Shown piece by piece: positions 52,433 through 62,700 of a DNA stretch of 64,000 nt (position 1 is its first letter; each line of letters opens with the position of its first letter). The DNA is from Jonesiaceae bacterium BS-20 (GTDB taxonomy: Bacteria > Actinomycetota > Actinomycetes > Actinomycetales > Cellulomonadaceae), in contig CP146203.1 in NCBI GenBank assembly GCA_039995105.1, positions 2,604,001 to 2,668,000 of the forward strand. Reading direction: 5' to 3'. A program made the position numbers and the translations under genes. The notes below the pieces were generated by a model. It made no database searches, was not told the DNA's origin, and worked only from the letters and a program-made list of their open reading frames with translations.

Positions 52433-53764
52433 ATGTTCAACTCTCGTTCCAGAAAACGAGCTTTCATGGCCGCAGGCCTGACACTTCCACTGTTTCTAGC
52501 CGCCTGCTCAGGCGGAGGCAGCAACGATGGTTCATCAGAGCCAGGCGCTGAAAAACCCGCGGGTGAACAAGTCACCTTGACCATGCTGGCAGACAACGCT
52601 GAGAACCAAGTCCTCATGACCGAAGCGGTCATCGCGGACTTTGAAGCCAAGAACCCTGACATTAAGATCAACTTCGAGACCCGTCCCGGCGGCGGCGACG
52701 GAGACAACATCGTGAAAACCCGCCTAGCTACCGGCGAGATGACCGACCTCTTTCAGTACAACAGCGGATCTCTATTTCAGCAGATCAACCCCTCCGAGTA
52801 TGTTCTGCCAATCACTGGCGAGCCATTCCTAGATGCCGTCAATGAAAGCTTCTTTCCAACAGTGAGCGTGGGTGACGAGATTTTTGGTGTCCCACACGCG
52901 GCCACCCTCATGGCAGGTGGTGTCATGTACAGTACCTCGATCTATGAAGAACTCGGTTTAGAAATCCCCCTTACTTGGGATGACTTCATAGCTAACTCTG
53001 AGAAGGTCAAGGAGTCCGGTAAGACCGGAATCATTCAGACCTACGCGGACACGTGGACCTCGCAGCTCTTTGTACTGGGAGACTTCCACAACGTTCTAGC
53101 AAATGATCCTGACTTCCCCGATAACTACACGGCAAACAAGATCAACTTCTCCGACAGCCCATACGCCATCCGAGGATTTGAACACCTTCAGGAAGCCTTC
53201 GAAAAGGAACTCCTCAACCGCGACTTTGCCGCTGCCACCTACGACCAAGGCCTGCTCATGCTCGCGAACGGTGAAGGGGCTCACTACCCAATTTTGACGT
53301 TCGCAATTGGAGCGCTCACCGAGGAGCAACTTGAAAATGTTGGGTTCTTTGCACTGCCCGGTGACGATGCAGCAAAGAATGGTATGACCTCGTGGATGCC
53401 AGACGGACTCTACATCAGCAAGGACACCAAGCACCCGGATGAAGCCAAGCGGTTCTTGGAATACATGACAACCGTTGAATCCTGCTCCACTCGAGACCAA
53501 GCGATTGGTTCCGCCGGACCGTACCTGATCGACGGTTGTGAACTCCCAGACTCAGCTCCCAAGGCGGCCAAGGACATGGCCACCTACGTAGATGCTGGAA
53601 CGTTGAGCCCAGCACTCGAATTCTTGTCCCCGGTGAAGGGTCCCTCGCTTGAACAGATCACCGTTGAAGTTGGCTCTGGCATTGCAACTGCGGTAGACGG
53701 TGCCAAACGCTATGACGAAGACGTGAAGAAGCAGGCACAGCAGTTGGGCCTCGAAGGCTGGTAA
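52433..53764 (+). CDS. sugar ABC transporter substrate-binding lipoprotein (family 1), probable rhamnoside uptake
   Basis: A 443-residue extracellular solute-binding protein of the maltose/oligosaccharide class. The lipobox is LAAC (Cys25), followed by a Gly/Ser/Glu linker. Family features are the DFEAKNPDIKINFE opening strand, GVPHAATLMAGGVMYSTSIYEELGLEIPLTWDDF and MPDGLYISKDTKHPDEAKRFLEYM. Two late Cys residues (ESCSTRD, DGCELPD) may form a disulfide. GGAG precedes the ATG. It probably captures rhamnose-containing oligosaccharides for the intracellular rhamnosidase encoded downstream. Confidence 0.9.
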   Translation: MFNSRSRKRAFMAAGLTLPLFLAACSGGGSNDGSSEPGAEKPAGEQVTLTMLADNAENQVLMTEAVIADFEAKNPDIKINFETRPGGGDGDNIVKTRLATGEMTDLFQYNSGSLFQQINPSEYVLPITGEPFLDAVNESFFPTVSVGDEIFGVPHAATLMAGGVMYSTSIYEELGLEIPLTWDDFIANSEKVKESGKTGIIQTYADTWTSQLFVLGDFHNVLANDPDFPDNYTANKINFSDSPYAIRGFEHLQEAFEKELLNRDFAAATYDQGLLMLANGEGAHYPILTFAIGALTEEQLENVGFFALPGDDAAKNGMTSWMPDGLYISKDTKHPDEAKRFLEYMTTVESCSTRDQAIGSAGPYLIDGCELPDSAPKAAKDMATYVDAGTLSPALEFLSPVKGPSLEQITVEVGSGIATAVDGAKRYDEDVKKQAQQLGLEGW

Positions 53765-53780
53765 ATCAAGCCCTCTAACT

Positions 53781-53811
53781 GATGGGGACTGGGCTAGACC
53801 TGGTCCCCATC
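53781..53811 (+). other. intercistronic hairpin between binding-protein and permease genes
   Basis: GATGGGGAC (53781-53789) pairs perfectly with GTCCCCATC (53803-53811) in the 80-bp gap. There is no T run after it. Such stems often protect the upstream binding-protein mRNA so that it outnumbers the permeases. Confidence 0.6.
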
Positions 53812-53844
53812 ATTCCCAGTTAGCCAGTACACCCAGGAGTCCCC

Positions 53845-54804
53845 ATGTCTTCACCCGCATCGAGTATCCCCAAAAATACAGCTAATGTTCCCCCGCCGAG
53901 CCAACCAATGCGCAAGAAGTCCTCAGCAACAGACACTCCAAGAGGCGCAAAGAAGAGCCACTATCCGCTTTGGTTCTACCTCCCCGGTGGCATCATCTTC
54001 ATAGCCCTTTTTATCGTCCCCACAGCAGTATCATTCTTCTTCTCCCTCACTCGATGGACAATCTTCGATTGGGAGTTCATTGGGCTCGACAACTTCATCA
54101 ACTTCTTCAAAGAACCCCAGTTGGTGAAATCGTTAACTAACACCGCAATTTATGCGGTTGTCACGTCTGGACTCAAAGTTGTCATTGGGTTATTCCTTGG
54201 TGCACTTCTAACCATGAACATTGCCGGCCGTGGATATCTACGCTCCGTAGTGTTTTTCCCGGTTCTCGTTTCGACGGTTGGGGTCGGTATTACTTTCCAA
54301 GTACTCCTGCACCCATTTGACGGACTGGTGAACAAGTCCCTCGAGGCTATTGGCATCACCGGCCCTGGCTGGCTGACTGACCCCCAGTGGGCACTGCTTT
54401 CGGTTGCATTTGTTGACGTCTGGAAGGGCGTGGGACTAGCCACTGTCATCTATATTGCTGGTATTACCGCAATTCCACGTGAATACTACGAAGCTGCTGA
54501 GGTTGACGGTGCTACTTGGTGGCAACGGTTTCGGAACATTGTATTGCCACTATCGTGGCCGGCAACTTCTACGGTCATCCTGTTGTCATTCATTGGTGGT
54601 CTACGTAGCTTCGACCTGATCTGGACAATGACTAAGGGCGGGCCTGGCTTTACTTCTGATGTGATTGCCTCCGTCATTTACAAGCAGTACCAGGCAGGTT
54701 TCTATGGCTTATCAACAGCTGGCAACGTCATTCTCTTCATCTTGATTGCACTGATCGTCATGCCAATTTCACACTTCTTAACCAAGAAAGAGGTGGACCA
54801 GTGA
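53845..54804 (+). CDS. sugar ABC transporter permease (MalF/UgpA-type)
   Basis: A 319-residue permease with six membrane segments after a ~45-residue hydrophilic, Pro/Lys-rich N terminus. The coupling motif EYYEAAEVDGATWWQRFRNI is the EAA loop that docks on the ATPase. It overlaps the next permease by four bases. No ATPase gene is present in the operon, as is usual for CUT1 systems in Actinobacteria that share one MsiK-like ATPase. Confidence 0.9.
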   Translation: MSSPASSIPKNTANVPPPSQPMRKKSSATDTPRGAKKSHYPLWFYLPGGIIFIALFIVPTAVSFFFSLTRWTIFDWEFIGLDNFINFFKEPQLVKSLTNTAIYAVVTSGLKVVIGLFLGALLTMNIAGRGYLRSVVFFPVLVSTVGVGITFQVLLHPFDGLVNKSLEAIGITGPGWLTDPQWALLSVAFVDVWKGVGLATVIYIAGITAIPREYYEAAEVDGATWWQRFRNIVLPLSWPATSTVILLSFIGGLRSFDLIWTMTKGGPGFTSDVIASVIYKQYQAGFYGLSTAGNVILFILIALIVMPISHFLTKKEVDQ

Positions 54805-55631
54805 AAAATGCCACCCGTAATCCTTGGGTTACCACCATTGCGGTTCTGGTAACCACCGCTGCTTTTATAGTGCCATTCGCTTTTGTCTTGCTGCAGGCCT
54901 TCAAAAATCAAGAGGAGGCCCGCCTACTTGAATTTTCGCTACCTACTACATGGCATGGTTGGGAAAACCTAGTAGAGGTCTTCCAAGCCCGCGATTACAT
55001 GATGGTCCGCGCCCTGTTTAACTCTTCGGTCTTGACCGTAGGTAGCGTGACACTCATGGTGGTCTGCGGAGCTTTGATTGGTTATGTTCTGCAGCGCCGG
55101 ACTTCCAGGCTCAGCCCATTGGTCAATCTGATGGTCATGGCTGGTCTCATCATTCCACCCGCGGTTGTACCAACCGTGTGGACCTTGCAAAAACTACACC
55201 TATTTAAGACCTTGTTTGGCATGATCTTGGTCGAGGTGGCAATCGGCTTGGCGTTCTGTGTCATCTTGTACCGCGCGTTCATGTCCACTATTCCTCGCGA
55301 GCTTGATGAAGCCGCAATCTTGGATGGCGCCGGGCCAATCCGCCTCTTTTTCCAGGTGATCTTCCCACTCCTAAAGGGAGTCACCATCACGGTCATTGTG
55401 GTGCAATCCGTATTCGTTTTCAACGACTTCACCGGCCCCTTGTATTTCCTGCCCGGTGATGAAAATGCCACCGTTCAACTGACGTTGTTCAATTTCCAAA
55501 GTCAGTTTGCCACTAAATGGAATCTGCTCTTCATGAATATTTTTGTCATTACCATTCCCCCTCTGCTCCTGTTCATGTTCTTTAACAAGCGCATTGTTGA
55601 AGGTATGACCGCTGGCTCCGTAAAGGGATAA
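54801..55631 (+). CDS. sugar ABC transporter permease (MalG/UgpE-type)
   Basis: A 276-residue six-helix permease. The EAA loop reads ELDEAAILDGAGPIRLFFQV, and the C terminus (FFNKRIVEGMTAGSVKG) is the typical CUT1 ending. The start is a GTG overlapping the upstream stop. It pairs with the MalF-type protein as a heterodimer. The missing ATPase must come from elsewhere in the genome. Confidence 0.92.
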   Translation: MKNATRNPWVTTIAVLVTTAAFIVPFAFVLLQAFKNQEEARLLEFSLPTTWHGWENLVEVFQARDYMMVRALFNSSVLTVGSVTLMVVCGALIGYVLQRRTSRLSPLVNLMVMAGLIIPPAVVPTVWTLQKLHLFKTLFGMILVEVAIGLAFCVILYRAFMSTIPRELDEAAILDGAGPIRLFFQVIFPLLKGVTITVIVVQSVFVFNDFTGPLYFLPGDENATVQLTLFNFQSQFATKWNLLFMNIFVITIPPLLLFMFFNKRIVEGMTAGSVKG

Positions 55632-55655
55632 CTTCTAAGTAGGGAACTGAAAAAT

Positions 55656-58472
55656 ATGTCACAAATGTTTGAAGTCTTTGATGTGTTGGCCGAGCTCCGC
55701 ACCGATTCGCATTGGGTAGCCAGTGCCACCCCACGGTTATCTTGGAAGACGGCTACTTCCGCTTCCGATTGGACCCAAGGCAGTGCGGAAATCGAACTAA
55801 CCTTAGGTACCGGCAGCGTCAAAGTTTTTCAACATGAAGGATCTGAATCTCGGTTAGTGAGTTGGCCGTTTGCCGCACTGAGCCCAAGGGAACAGGTCTC
55901 TGTTCGAATTCGGTCATTCGGAGTAGATGGGGTTTCCTCAGCGTGGAGCGCCCCGCTAACAATCCGTGCGGGATTCCTCGCAGAAGATGACTGGACCGCC
56001 GTCCCCATTGGGCTACCAAACCCATCCGAGCATGCCAATCCATTCACAGCTCGTAAAGAAATAACCCTAGACAAGGCCGTCAAGAGTGCGACCTTATACG
56101 CCACAGCGCACGGAATTTACCAAGTTTATGTCAACGGAACTGAAGTCGATGCTGAGGCGTTCAAACCCGGTTGGACTACGTACCAACGCCGTCTCGTTCA
56201 TGAGACAACTGACATCACCGGACTCCTCGCAAATGGAACAAACACTCTTACTATTGATGCCGCTGGAGGCTGGTTTACAGAAAACTATGGTTTCCAGGGC
56301 TTCGCTAATCCGTTTTACGGCAACCAACCTTTAGTAGCGGCACAGATTCTGCTCGAATTTGAAGACGGCACGAGCGAGACCCTGATAACGGACGCTTCGT
56401 GGCAGGTCTCCTCGCAAGGGCCACGCGTCTACTCTGGTATCTACCGGGGTGAGAAATTTGATGCCCGCCGTGATGACAGCGCGGTGCGCCAAGCCGGCTA
56501 CGACACCAGCAGTTGGGAATCTGCGGTTACCGGGGAACTCCTTGCTATACCAGCCGCACGGTACTCACCAGCGGTAACTATCACGCAAGAAGTTCCCGCG
56601 GTTGAAGTTTTGACTTCTCCAACGGGTAAGACCATCATCGACTTTGGCCAGAACCTGGTGGGAGTTGTTCGAATGACGGTGACGGAATCCGCTGGCACCG
56701 TGGTTACCCTGCGTCATGCCGAGGTACTTGAGGACGGTGAGGTTGCCATGCGTCCGCTACGGGCAGCGGCCGCGACCGATGAATACGTGGCTAGAGGTGA
56801 ACAACAAGAAACGTGGCAGCCGACCTTTACCTTCCACGGCTTCCGCTATGTCGAGGTAAGTGGCCTCAGTTCCCCACTCAAGCTAGCAAACTTCACAGCA
56901 CTAGTTATCCACAGCAATATGCAGCGCACGGGCTGGTTTGAAACTTCCCACCAGCTGCTCAACAAGCTGCATGAGAACGTAGTTTGGGGAATGCGTGGGA
57001 ACTTCCTGTCACTCCCAACTGACTGCCCTCAGCGTGATGAGCGGCTAGGGTGGACCGGCGACATTGAGGTCTTTACGCCTACTTCCTCGTACCTATTCGA
57101 CACCAACGGCTTCCTCGCTTCTTGGTTGGAAGACTTAAAACTTGAGCAGGACATGACGGGAACGGGAATTGTGCCGTTCATTGTTCCCGATGTCCTCCAA
57201 TCTGCAAAGCAACCCATGGCAGCGTGGGGAGATGCCGCGACCGTCGTTCCGTACACGTTGTACGAACGATTCCGGGATGACGCTCTGTTAGCTTCCCAGT
57301 TCCAGTCCATGACAGATTGGGTAGACGCTGTCGTCACCGCTTCTTCTGACGACTGGTTATGGGAGGGGTACTTCCAGTTTGGTGACTGGCTCGATCCCAC
57401 CGCTCCAGCTGATTCTCCCGGGGAAGCAAAAACAGATTCCGACATTGTTGCCACGGCCTACGCATTTAGGTCAGCTGATCTTGTGGTCAAGAGCGCCGAG
57501 ATTTTGGGTTACGCAGAAGCCACCGCCAAGTACACCGAGATTCGGGAAAACTACCGGCGGGCTTTCTTGGACACGTTTACTACCCCTTCGGGGCGCATGA
57601 TGTCCGATGCCCAAACCGGTTATGCCCTCGCCGTCCATTTTGAAATTGAGACGGACCCGGCACGCCAAGCACGGCTAGCCGCGCGTCTTGCAGAGTTGAT
57701 CCGCAACGGTGGTTACACCATCCGCACCGGGTTTGTAGGCACCCCGATCATTCAGGATGTCCTTACCAGATTTGGTCACCTACACACCGCTGACCGCATG
57801 CTTTTCCAAACCGCCAACCCGTCCTGGTTGTACTCAGTAAAGATGGGGGCTACAACGATTTGGGAGCGGTGGGACTCCATGCTTGAGGATGGCTCGGTAA
57901 ACCCCGGTGAGATGACTTCCTTCAACCACTACGCCCTTGGGGCCGTCGCTGATTGGCTGCACCGTGAGGTCGCTGGAATTTCCCCAACCTCACCCGCTTA
58001 CCGCACATTCCGGGTCGCTCCGAACTATTTGGATACCTTGGAACACGCTGCAGGAACCTTTGACTCGCCATACGGCCGCATAGAGACACGCTGGGAACGT
58101 ACTAGCCCGGGTGAAGTCTCATTGACCGTCACGGTTCCACCTAACACTATCGCTCAGGTACAAATTTCTGATGAGCAGACCGTAGACGTAGGCTCTGGCA
58201 CTCACACCTGGCAAGTGGCAGCCACCCGCGTTCCTCGAACCGTCGGGCACGTTTCCATGCAGACTCCACTTTCTCAAATAGTTGAGGACGAGGAAGCATT
58301 TAACGCCATCTTTGCTGCGATTGATGTGGTCAGTGCCGAGCGATCAAATGCTTGGCGCACCCAAACCAAGTGGCAAGAACGGCGAGCATTGTCAGACAGT
58401 TTCTTCTCCACCCCAAGCGCGGCTGTAGAAAACGTACTTGCGGCATTAGAGGTACTCAACTCAAACCGTTAG
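55656..58472 (+). CDS. alpha-L-rhamnosidase, GH78, intracellular
   Basis: A 938-residue GH78 enzyme without a signal peptide. An N-terminal beta-sandwich region precedes the (alpha/alpha)6 barrel, whose signature DCPQRDERLGWTGD (about 456-469) carries acidic catalytic residues. GATTIWERWDS (about residue 737) supplies the second catalytic Glu. It releases L-rhamnose from rhamnosides brought in by the adjacent ABC transporter, feeding the divergent isomerase-kinase-aldolase genes. The last ~90 residues (TRVPRTVGHVSMQTPLSQ onward) form a helical tail beyond the usual C-terminal sandwich. Confidence 0.93.
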   Translation: MSQMFEVFDVLAELRTDSHWVASATPRLSWKTATSASDWTQGSAEIELTLGTGSVKVFQHEGSESRLVSWPFAALSPREQVSVRIRSFGVDGVSSAWSAPLTIRAGFLAEDDWTAVPIGLPNPSEHANPFTARKEITLDKAVKSATLYATAHGIYQVYVNGTEVDAEAFKPGWTTYQRRLVHETTDITGLLANGTNTLTIDAAGGWFTENYGFQGFANPFYGNQPLVAAQILLEFEDGTSETLITDASWQVSSQGPRVYSGIYRGEKFDARRDDSAVRQAGYDTSSWESAVTGELLAIPAARYSPAVTITQEVPAVEVLTSPTGKTIIDFGQNLVGVVRMTVTESAGTVVTLRHAEVLEDGEVAMRPLRAAAATDEYVARGEQQETWQPTFTFHGFRYVEVSGLSSPLKLANFTALVIHSNMQRTGWFETSHQLLNKLHENVVWGMRGNFLSLPTDCPQRDERLGWTGDIEVFTPTSSYLFDTNGFLASWLEDLKLEQDMTGTGIVPFIVPDVLQSAKQPMAAWGDAATVVPYTLYERFRDDALLASQFQSMTDWVDAVVTASSDDWLWEGYFQFGDWLDPTAPADSPGEAKTDSDIVATAYAFRSADLVVKSAEILGYAEATAKYTEIRENYRRAFLDTFTTPSGRMMSDAQTGYALAVHFEIETDPARQARLAARLAELIRNGGYTIRTGFVGTPIIQDVLTRFGHLHTADRMLFQTANPSWLYSVKMGATTIWERWDSMLEDGSVNPGEMTSFNHYALGAVADWLHREVAGISPTSPAYRTFRVAPNYLDTLEHAAGTFDSPYGRIETRWERTSPGEVSLTVTVPPNTIAQVQISDEQTVDVGSGTHTWQVAATRVPRTVGHVSMQTPLSQIVEDEEAFNAIFAAIDVVSAERSNAWRTQTKWQERRALSDSFFSTPSAAVENVLAALEVLNSNR

Positions 58473-58481
58473 CGGTACTAG

Positions 58482-58509
58482 TGGTGGGGCATTATGCGAT
58501 GCCCCACCA
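58482..58509 (+). terminator. terminator after the rhamnosidase gene
   Basis: TGGTGGGGCAT (58482-58492) pairs perfectly with ATGCCCCACCA (58499-58509) around a six-base loop, followed by TTTCATT. It separates the structural genes from lacI. Confidence 0.8.
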
Positions 58510-58611
58510 TTTCATTACCCACCCAGAGTCCCCATTCATTTTGCACTTAGGTTGGTAACCTAGTGTGGTCAGTAGTCGCATATTTACGCCTAATTTAGGG
58601 AGGTTTCACCG

Positions 58612-59655
58612 TTGTCTCAAGTCAAGAAGCGTGCATCAATTAATGATGTTGCCACCCGAGCAAATGTTTCAGTTGGCACTGTGTCTAACGTTCTAAACCG
58701 ACCTAACCGTGTCTCTCCGCGCACCCGCGACAAAGTTAACCAAGCAATAGTGGATTTAGAGTTCATTCCTAATAGTTCTGCACGCCAGCTGCGCTCCGGT
58801 GAGGTCAGCATTATTGGTGCGCTCGTGCTGGATATTTCCAACCCCTACTTCACCGCCGTCATCCGAGGCATGGAGGACCGCCTAGCCAAAGATGGTTACG
58901 CACTCATGCTTGCCAGTTCCGATCGTAGTGCGGAGAAGGAAAAACAGTATTTCAGGATGTTTGAGGAGCACGGTATCCGCGGTGTCATTGCAGTACCGGC
59001 CTCTGATGACATGACGGCTATTTCCGACGCAAAGGAACGTGGGCACAAGATTGTCTTACTCGATGTCAGTTCCCCAGCTCCACAGTTTTCTTCGGTTGGG
59101 GTAGATAACACCACCGGCGGCGATTTAGCTGTCAGTCACCTTATCGCCCAGGGCCACACCCGCATTGCATTTATTAATGGCCCGCACTCGATCATTCAAT
59201 GTAAGGCCCGGTCTATCGGTGCTCAAAACGCGTTAGCCCGTGCCGGTTTGAGCTTGGAGTCGAACTTCACCGAGTTCGAAATCCAAGAAATGACTGCTGA
59301 TTCCGGTGAGCAAGCAGCAATTTCTATCTTGAAGTCCCTACCTAAAGAGACACGGCCCACCGCTATTTTTTGCGTCAATGACCTCGTCGCTCTTGGGGTT
59401 GCCCGCGCTTTTAGGAAACGCTCAGTGGCTGTTCCACAAGAAATCGCACTGGTTGGGTACGACGACCTGAATTTTGCCGGTGAGCTTGCCACTCCCCTGT
59501 CCTCAATCCGTCAACCAACGTACAAGATTGGTTACCGGGCTGCGGAGTTACTCATAGCTCAGTTGCAAAACGGAGATAGCGGGGACCACGAACAGGTCCA
59601 ATTTCAGCCAGAACTTATAGCAAGGGAATCCAGTATTTTTAACGCTGTCCAATAG
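58612..59655 (+). CDS. LacI-family regulator, probable repressor of the rhamnose genes
   Basis: A 347-residue LacI repressor. The HTH is INDVATRANVSVGTVSNVLNRP, with conserved IIGALVLDISNPYFTAVIRGME and IALVGYDDLNFAGELATPLSSIRQP in the ligand domain. The start is a TTG with GGGAGG eight bases upstream. It ends the rhamnose block, and two TGAAWCGTTTCA-type operators stand in the divergent rhaI-transporter promoter region 6.2 kb away. A role as rhamnose-responsive repressor is inferred. Confidence 0.87.
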   Translation: MSQVKKRASINDVATRANVSVGTVSNVLNRPNRVSPRTRDKVNQAIVDLEFIPNSSARQLRSGEVSIIGALVLDISNPYFTAVIRGMEDRLAKDGYALMLASSDRSAEKEKQYFRMFEEHGIRGVIAVPASDDMTAISDAKERGHKIVLLDVSSPAPQFSSVGVDNTTGGDLAVSHLIAQGHTRIAFINGPHSIIQCKARSIGAQNALARAGLSLESNFTEFEIQEMTADSGEQAAISILKSLPKETRPTAIFCVNDLVALGVARAFRKRSVAVPQEIALVGYDDLNFAGELATPLSSIRQPTYKIGYRAAELLIAQLQNGDSGDHEQVQFQPELIARESSIFNAVQ

Positions 59656-59689
59656 TTACAGGTTTCACTCAGACGTAGCTGTACACATG

Positions 59690-59738
59690 ACAAAGCAGGG
59701 CTTGTTCTCCCATTTCTGGGGAACAAGCCCTGCTTTGT
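59690..59738. terminator. bidirectional terminator
   Basis: A perfect 18-bp stem starting ACAAAGCAGGGCTTGTTC (59690-59707) pairs with 59721-59738, between the convergent lacI and DUF5107 genes. Confidence 0.88.
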
Positions 59739-59791
59739 TCGTACTACGGCTACTCCATATTACTCAAACTAAAACCTGAACTTTGCAAGCT

Positions 59792-62700
59792 TTATCCGAG
59801 CGTGGCACGTAGCTTGGCAACCTGATTGGCTTGCGCCTCCGCAGGCTGAGTCAAGAACAGCAGCAGGTCCGGGTGCGAGGTAGCAAAGTAGTCAACTCGG
59901 GGGTCCGAGTTTTCCAGTTCGGTGATGAAGGCATTGAACTTGCCTGTCAGAGCTGCCGCACTGTCGCTTTGCCCCAGTTCCTCGAGCGCCTTTACGCTCC
60001 AGTGGGTTTCAAGTCCAAGATCTACGTCCTTGGCATTCCAACCAGCAGCCGCCTTTTCAAAGGCCTGCGCGGCGCGCGCGTTGCCCGCTGCCTTGAGGAC
60101 CCGTCCCAGCCAGTACCAACGCCCAGCGGTGCTAGCCAGTGGGTGGCGGCCCTCGCCTAGGTTAATTGGCAAAGTGATTGATTCCTCAAGCCGTGCCGCA
60201 AGTGCTTCAAGATCAGTTCCCTCAGCCGCTACTCCCGCCTCGGCAAGCGCGTTGTAGGCCCGGTCCCAGACCGCGATGACGCTGCCTTCTCCACCTTCAA
60301 AAGGCTGGAAGGAACGGGCCGTCATGATCTCCAGCGCTCGTTCAGTCTGCCCCTCATCAACCAGGAGGTTCAGGTAGGAGATAGTCAGGTCATCACGGGA
60401 TTCATAGCCGCAAGCGGACTCTTCAATGCGAGCCAAGCGGATTGCACTGGATTCGTCGCGGCGGCCGGCCAGCTGGTCAATCTCAAAGATCAACCGGGCA
60501 TCGTTTGGTGCCAACTCAATTGCCTTGAGGTACAGCCCGTGTGCCTGAGCAAACGCCTTGTCCTCATCCTGCCCAATCTCAACCGCGGAGTTCACTACGG
60601 CAACCGCGGCGTTACGCCAGACCACGGGGTCAACGGCACCGTTCTCGGTGGACTTCACTAGGACCTCGGCCGCGTCAGCCGTGCGCTTGGCGTTCATGAG
60701 CCAGGAGCCCAGCAGACCCAACGCAACCGGGTCGTTCGCGTCCGCCTCGAGTGTAGCGATCAGTGCGTCGTACTCGTCCAGGCCGTATGGGAATGCGTAC
60801 AACAGGTTGCTCGCGCGGGCCGCATCACGGGCCGCGTTGGCCTCATCTTGGCGTCCCACCTGCTCAAACCACTGGGCCCGCAGGTAGTGCGCCATTGGGG
60901 CGGGGTTACCAAAGTTAGTGAGCGGACGGTCCGCGCTTGCTCGGGCAAGGGCAGCGGCCTGGTCCAGCTCGCCAAACTTCTCTAGGTCGCAGGCAACCGT
61001 GAGCCAGGTCTTGGGGTCAACCGTTTCCAAGTTGCCAGCAAGGTAACGAATGATGGGGTCAAGAGCCTCGTGCTCAAGCGCCAACGCGAGTGTGGCATCG
61101 GCCTCTTCTTCGCGTCCCAAACGGCGCAAGATGACAACCTTGAGTGCGTAGGCGTTGGGGAACGTAGTGGTGGCCTTGAGCGTCTCGTTGATCCGCTCGA
61201 GCGCCAGGTCGTTGTCGCCTAGACGTGCGGAAACACGTGCTAAGCCAAAGCGTGAGGCCACAAACCACTGGCTGTCCCACGTGGACTTGGAGTAGTGCTT
61301 TTGCGCGGCCGTAAAGTCGCGAGTGCGCTCAGCGATTGAGCCCAGCAGGTAGCTGGTCTCGCCCTCGCGCGGCTGCAGGTTGCGGCGGTGCATGCGGCTC
61401 AGACCAACCTCGAGGATCGCCTTGGCGCCCTCGTAGTCACCGCGCTTGAGCAGCAGGGTTCCCTTTGCGGTGGCCGCACGAGAGTCCTTCTCATCGCGGG
61501 CCAAGGCCTCATCAAAGTAGGGCTCGGCCATGCGGGTGGGGTGACGGTACTGGACCAGGTGGGTTCCCGTGATGACCAACTCGTCGTTGGACTCGATCTC
61601 GGATGCCATTGGCGGCTCGGTCGCAACCCATGGCTTCTCGGCGTCGATTGGTACACGCGGGGTCCACGACAGCAGGACCTTACCGTCCGCGTCGGTTACC
61701 AGCAGCGTGAGCTCGTGCTCGAGCGTTCCGGCAGGCACTTCAATGTTTCCCGATGCCGTAGTTCCCGGCGTCAGATCCTCGCCTTGGGTGGCAAGCACCT
61801 TTCCGTCCTTGGCAAGGGCCACGGTCGCCCCCGAGATAGCCCTGGTTGCTCCAACAAACCATTTGGCAGTTGTACCCTCGAGCACAAGGCGTACGGCGAC
61901 ATCGCGGGTGGCCTGGTGGACCACACCGAGCTCACGGATGGGGTACCAGTACTGGCTGAACTCCTTGGTCTCACCGGGGTTGATCCAGGTGAAGTCCGGC
62001 TGGTTGTCTGTAAAGACTCCCGCCATGAGCTCAACGTATGGGCCGTCCATGTCTGTTAGGTGGCGGTCCCAGGCGTGGCCAACGTCGCCGTTGCCCCACG
62101 TCCACATCTTCTTGCCGGGGGCAATGCCCTTGTCAGCCCAGTGAATAAAGCCCGCGTTGACGTCGTGGTCGTAGCCACCGAAGAAGTCATCATCGGTGTC
62201 CGTGATCATGTACGAGGTGGGTACCAAAACGTTGGAGTAGAAGTCGATCCGGTCCGCGTTCGGGTTTTCTTCCGTGACTTGGGCCGGGTAGTCCAGACCG
62301 TAGTACGGGCGGTCAGCCTTGGGGAACGCGGTGATGGCGTGGCGTGCGTGGTCCGCCACATAGGCAACATCGGTTGGGAAGAACGACTGGTAGTTCTCGT
62401 GGCTATAGGCGGCCACGTTGGCCCACCACAGAAAGGTTTGCAGGTCATCAGTGCGGTTGTGCAGCTTTGCGGCAACCTCGATGAGCGAGGAATCTCCACG
62501 CAGACGGACTCCGTGGGTGCCCTTCATACGCTGCATCTGGTCAAGGTCGTTGAACCAGACGGTTACGTCGCTGTCGTTATCCCGCTGGATCTGGCTATCC
62601 ATGGGCAAGAACGTTGCTGGGCGGTGGTGCTGCGGCCAGTTAAACTCCACACCACCTGAGATCCACGGTCCGGCAATACCAACGAGGGCTGGCTTGATGA

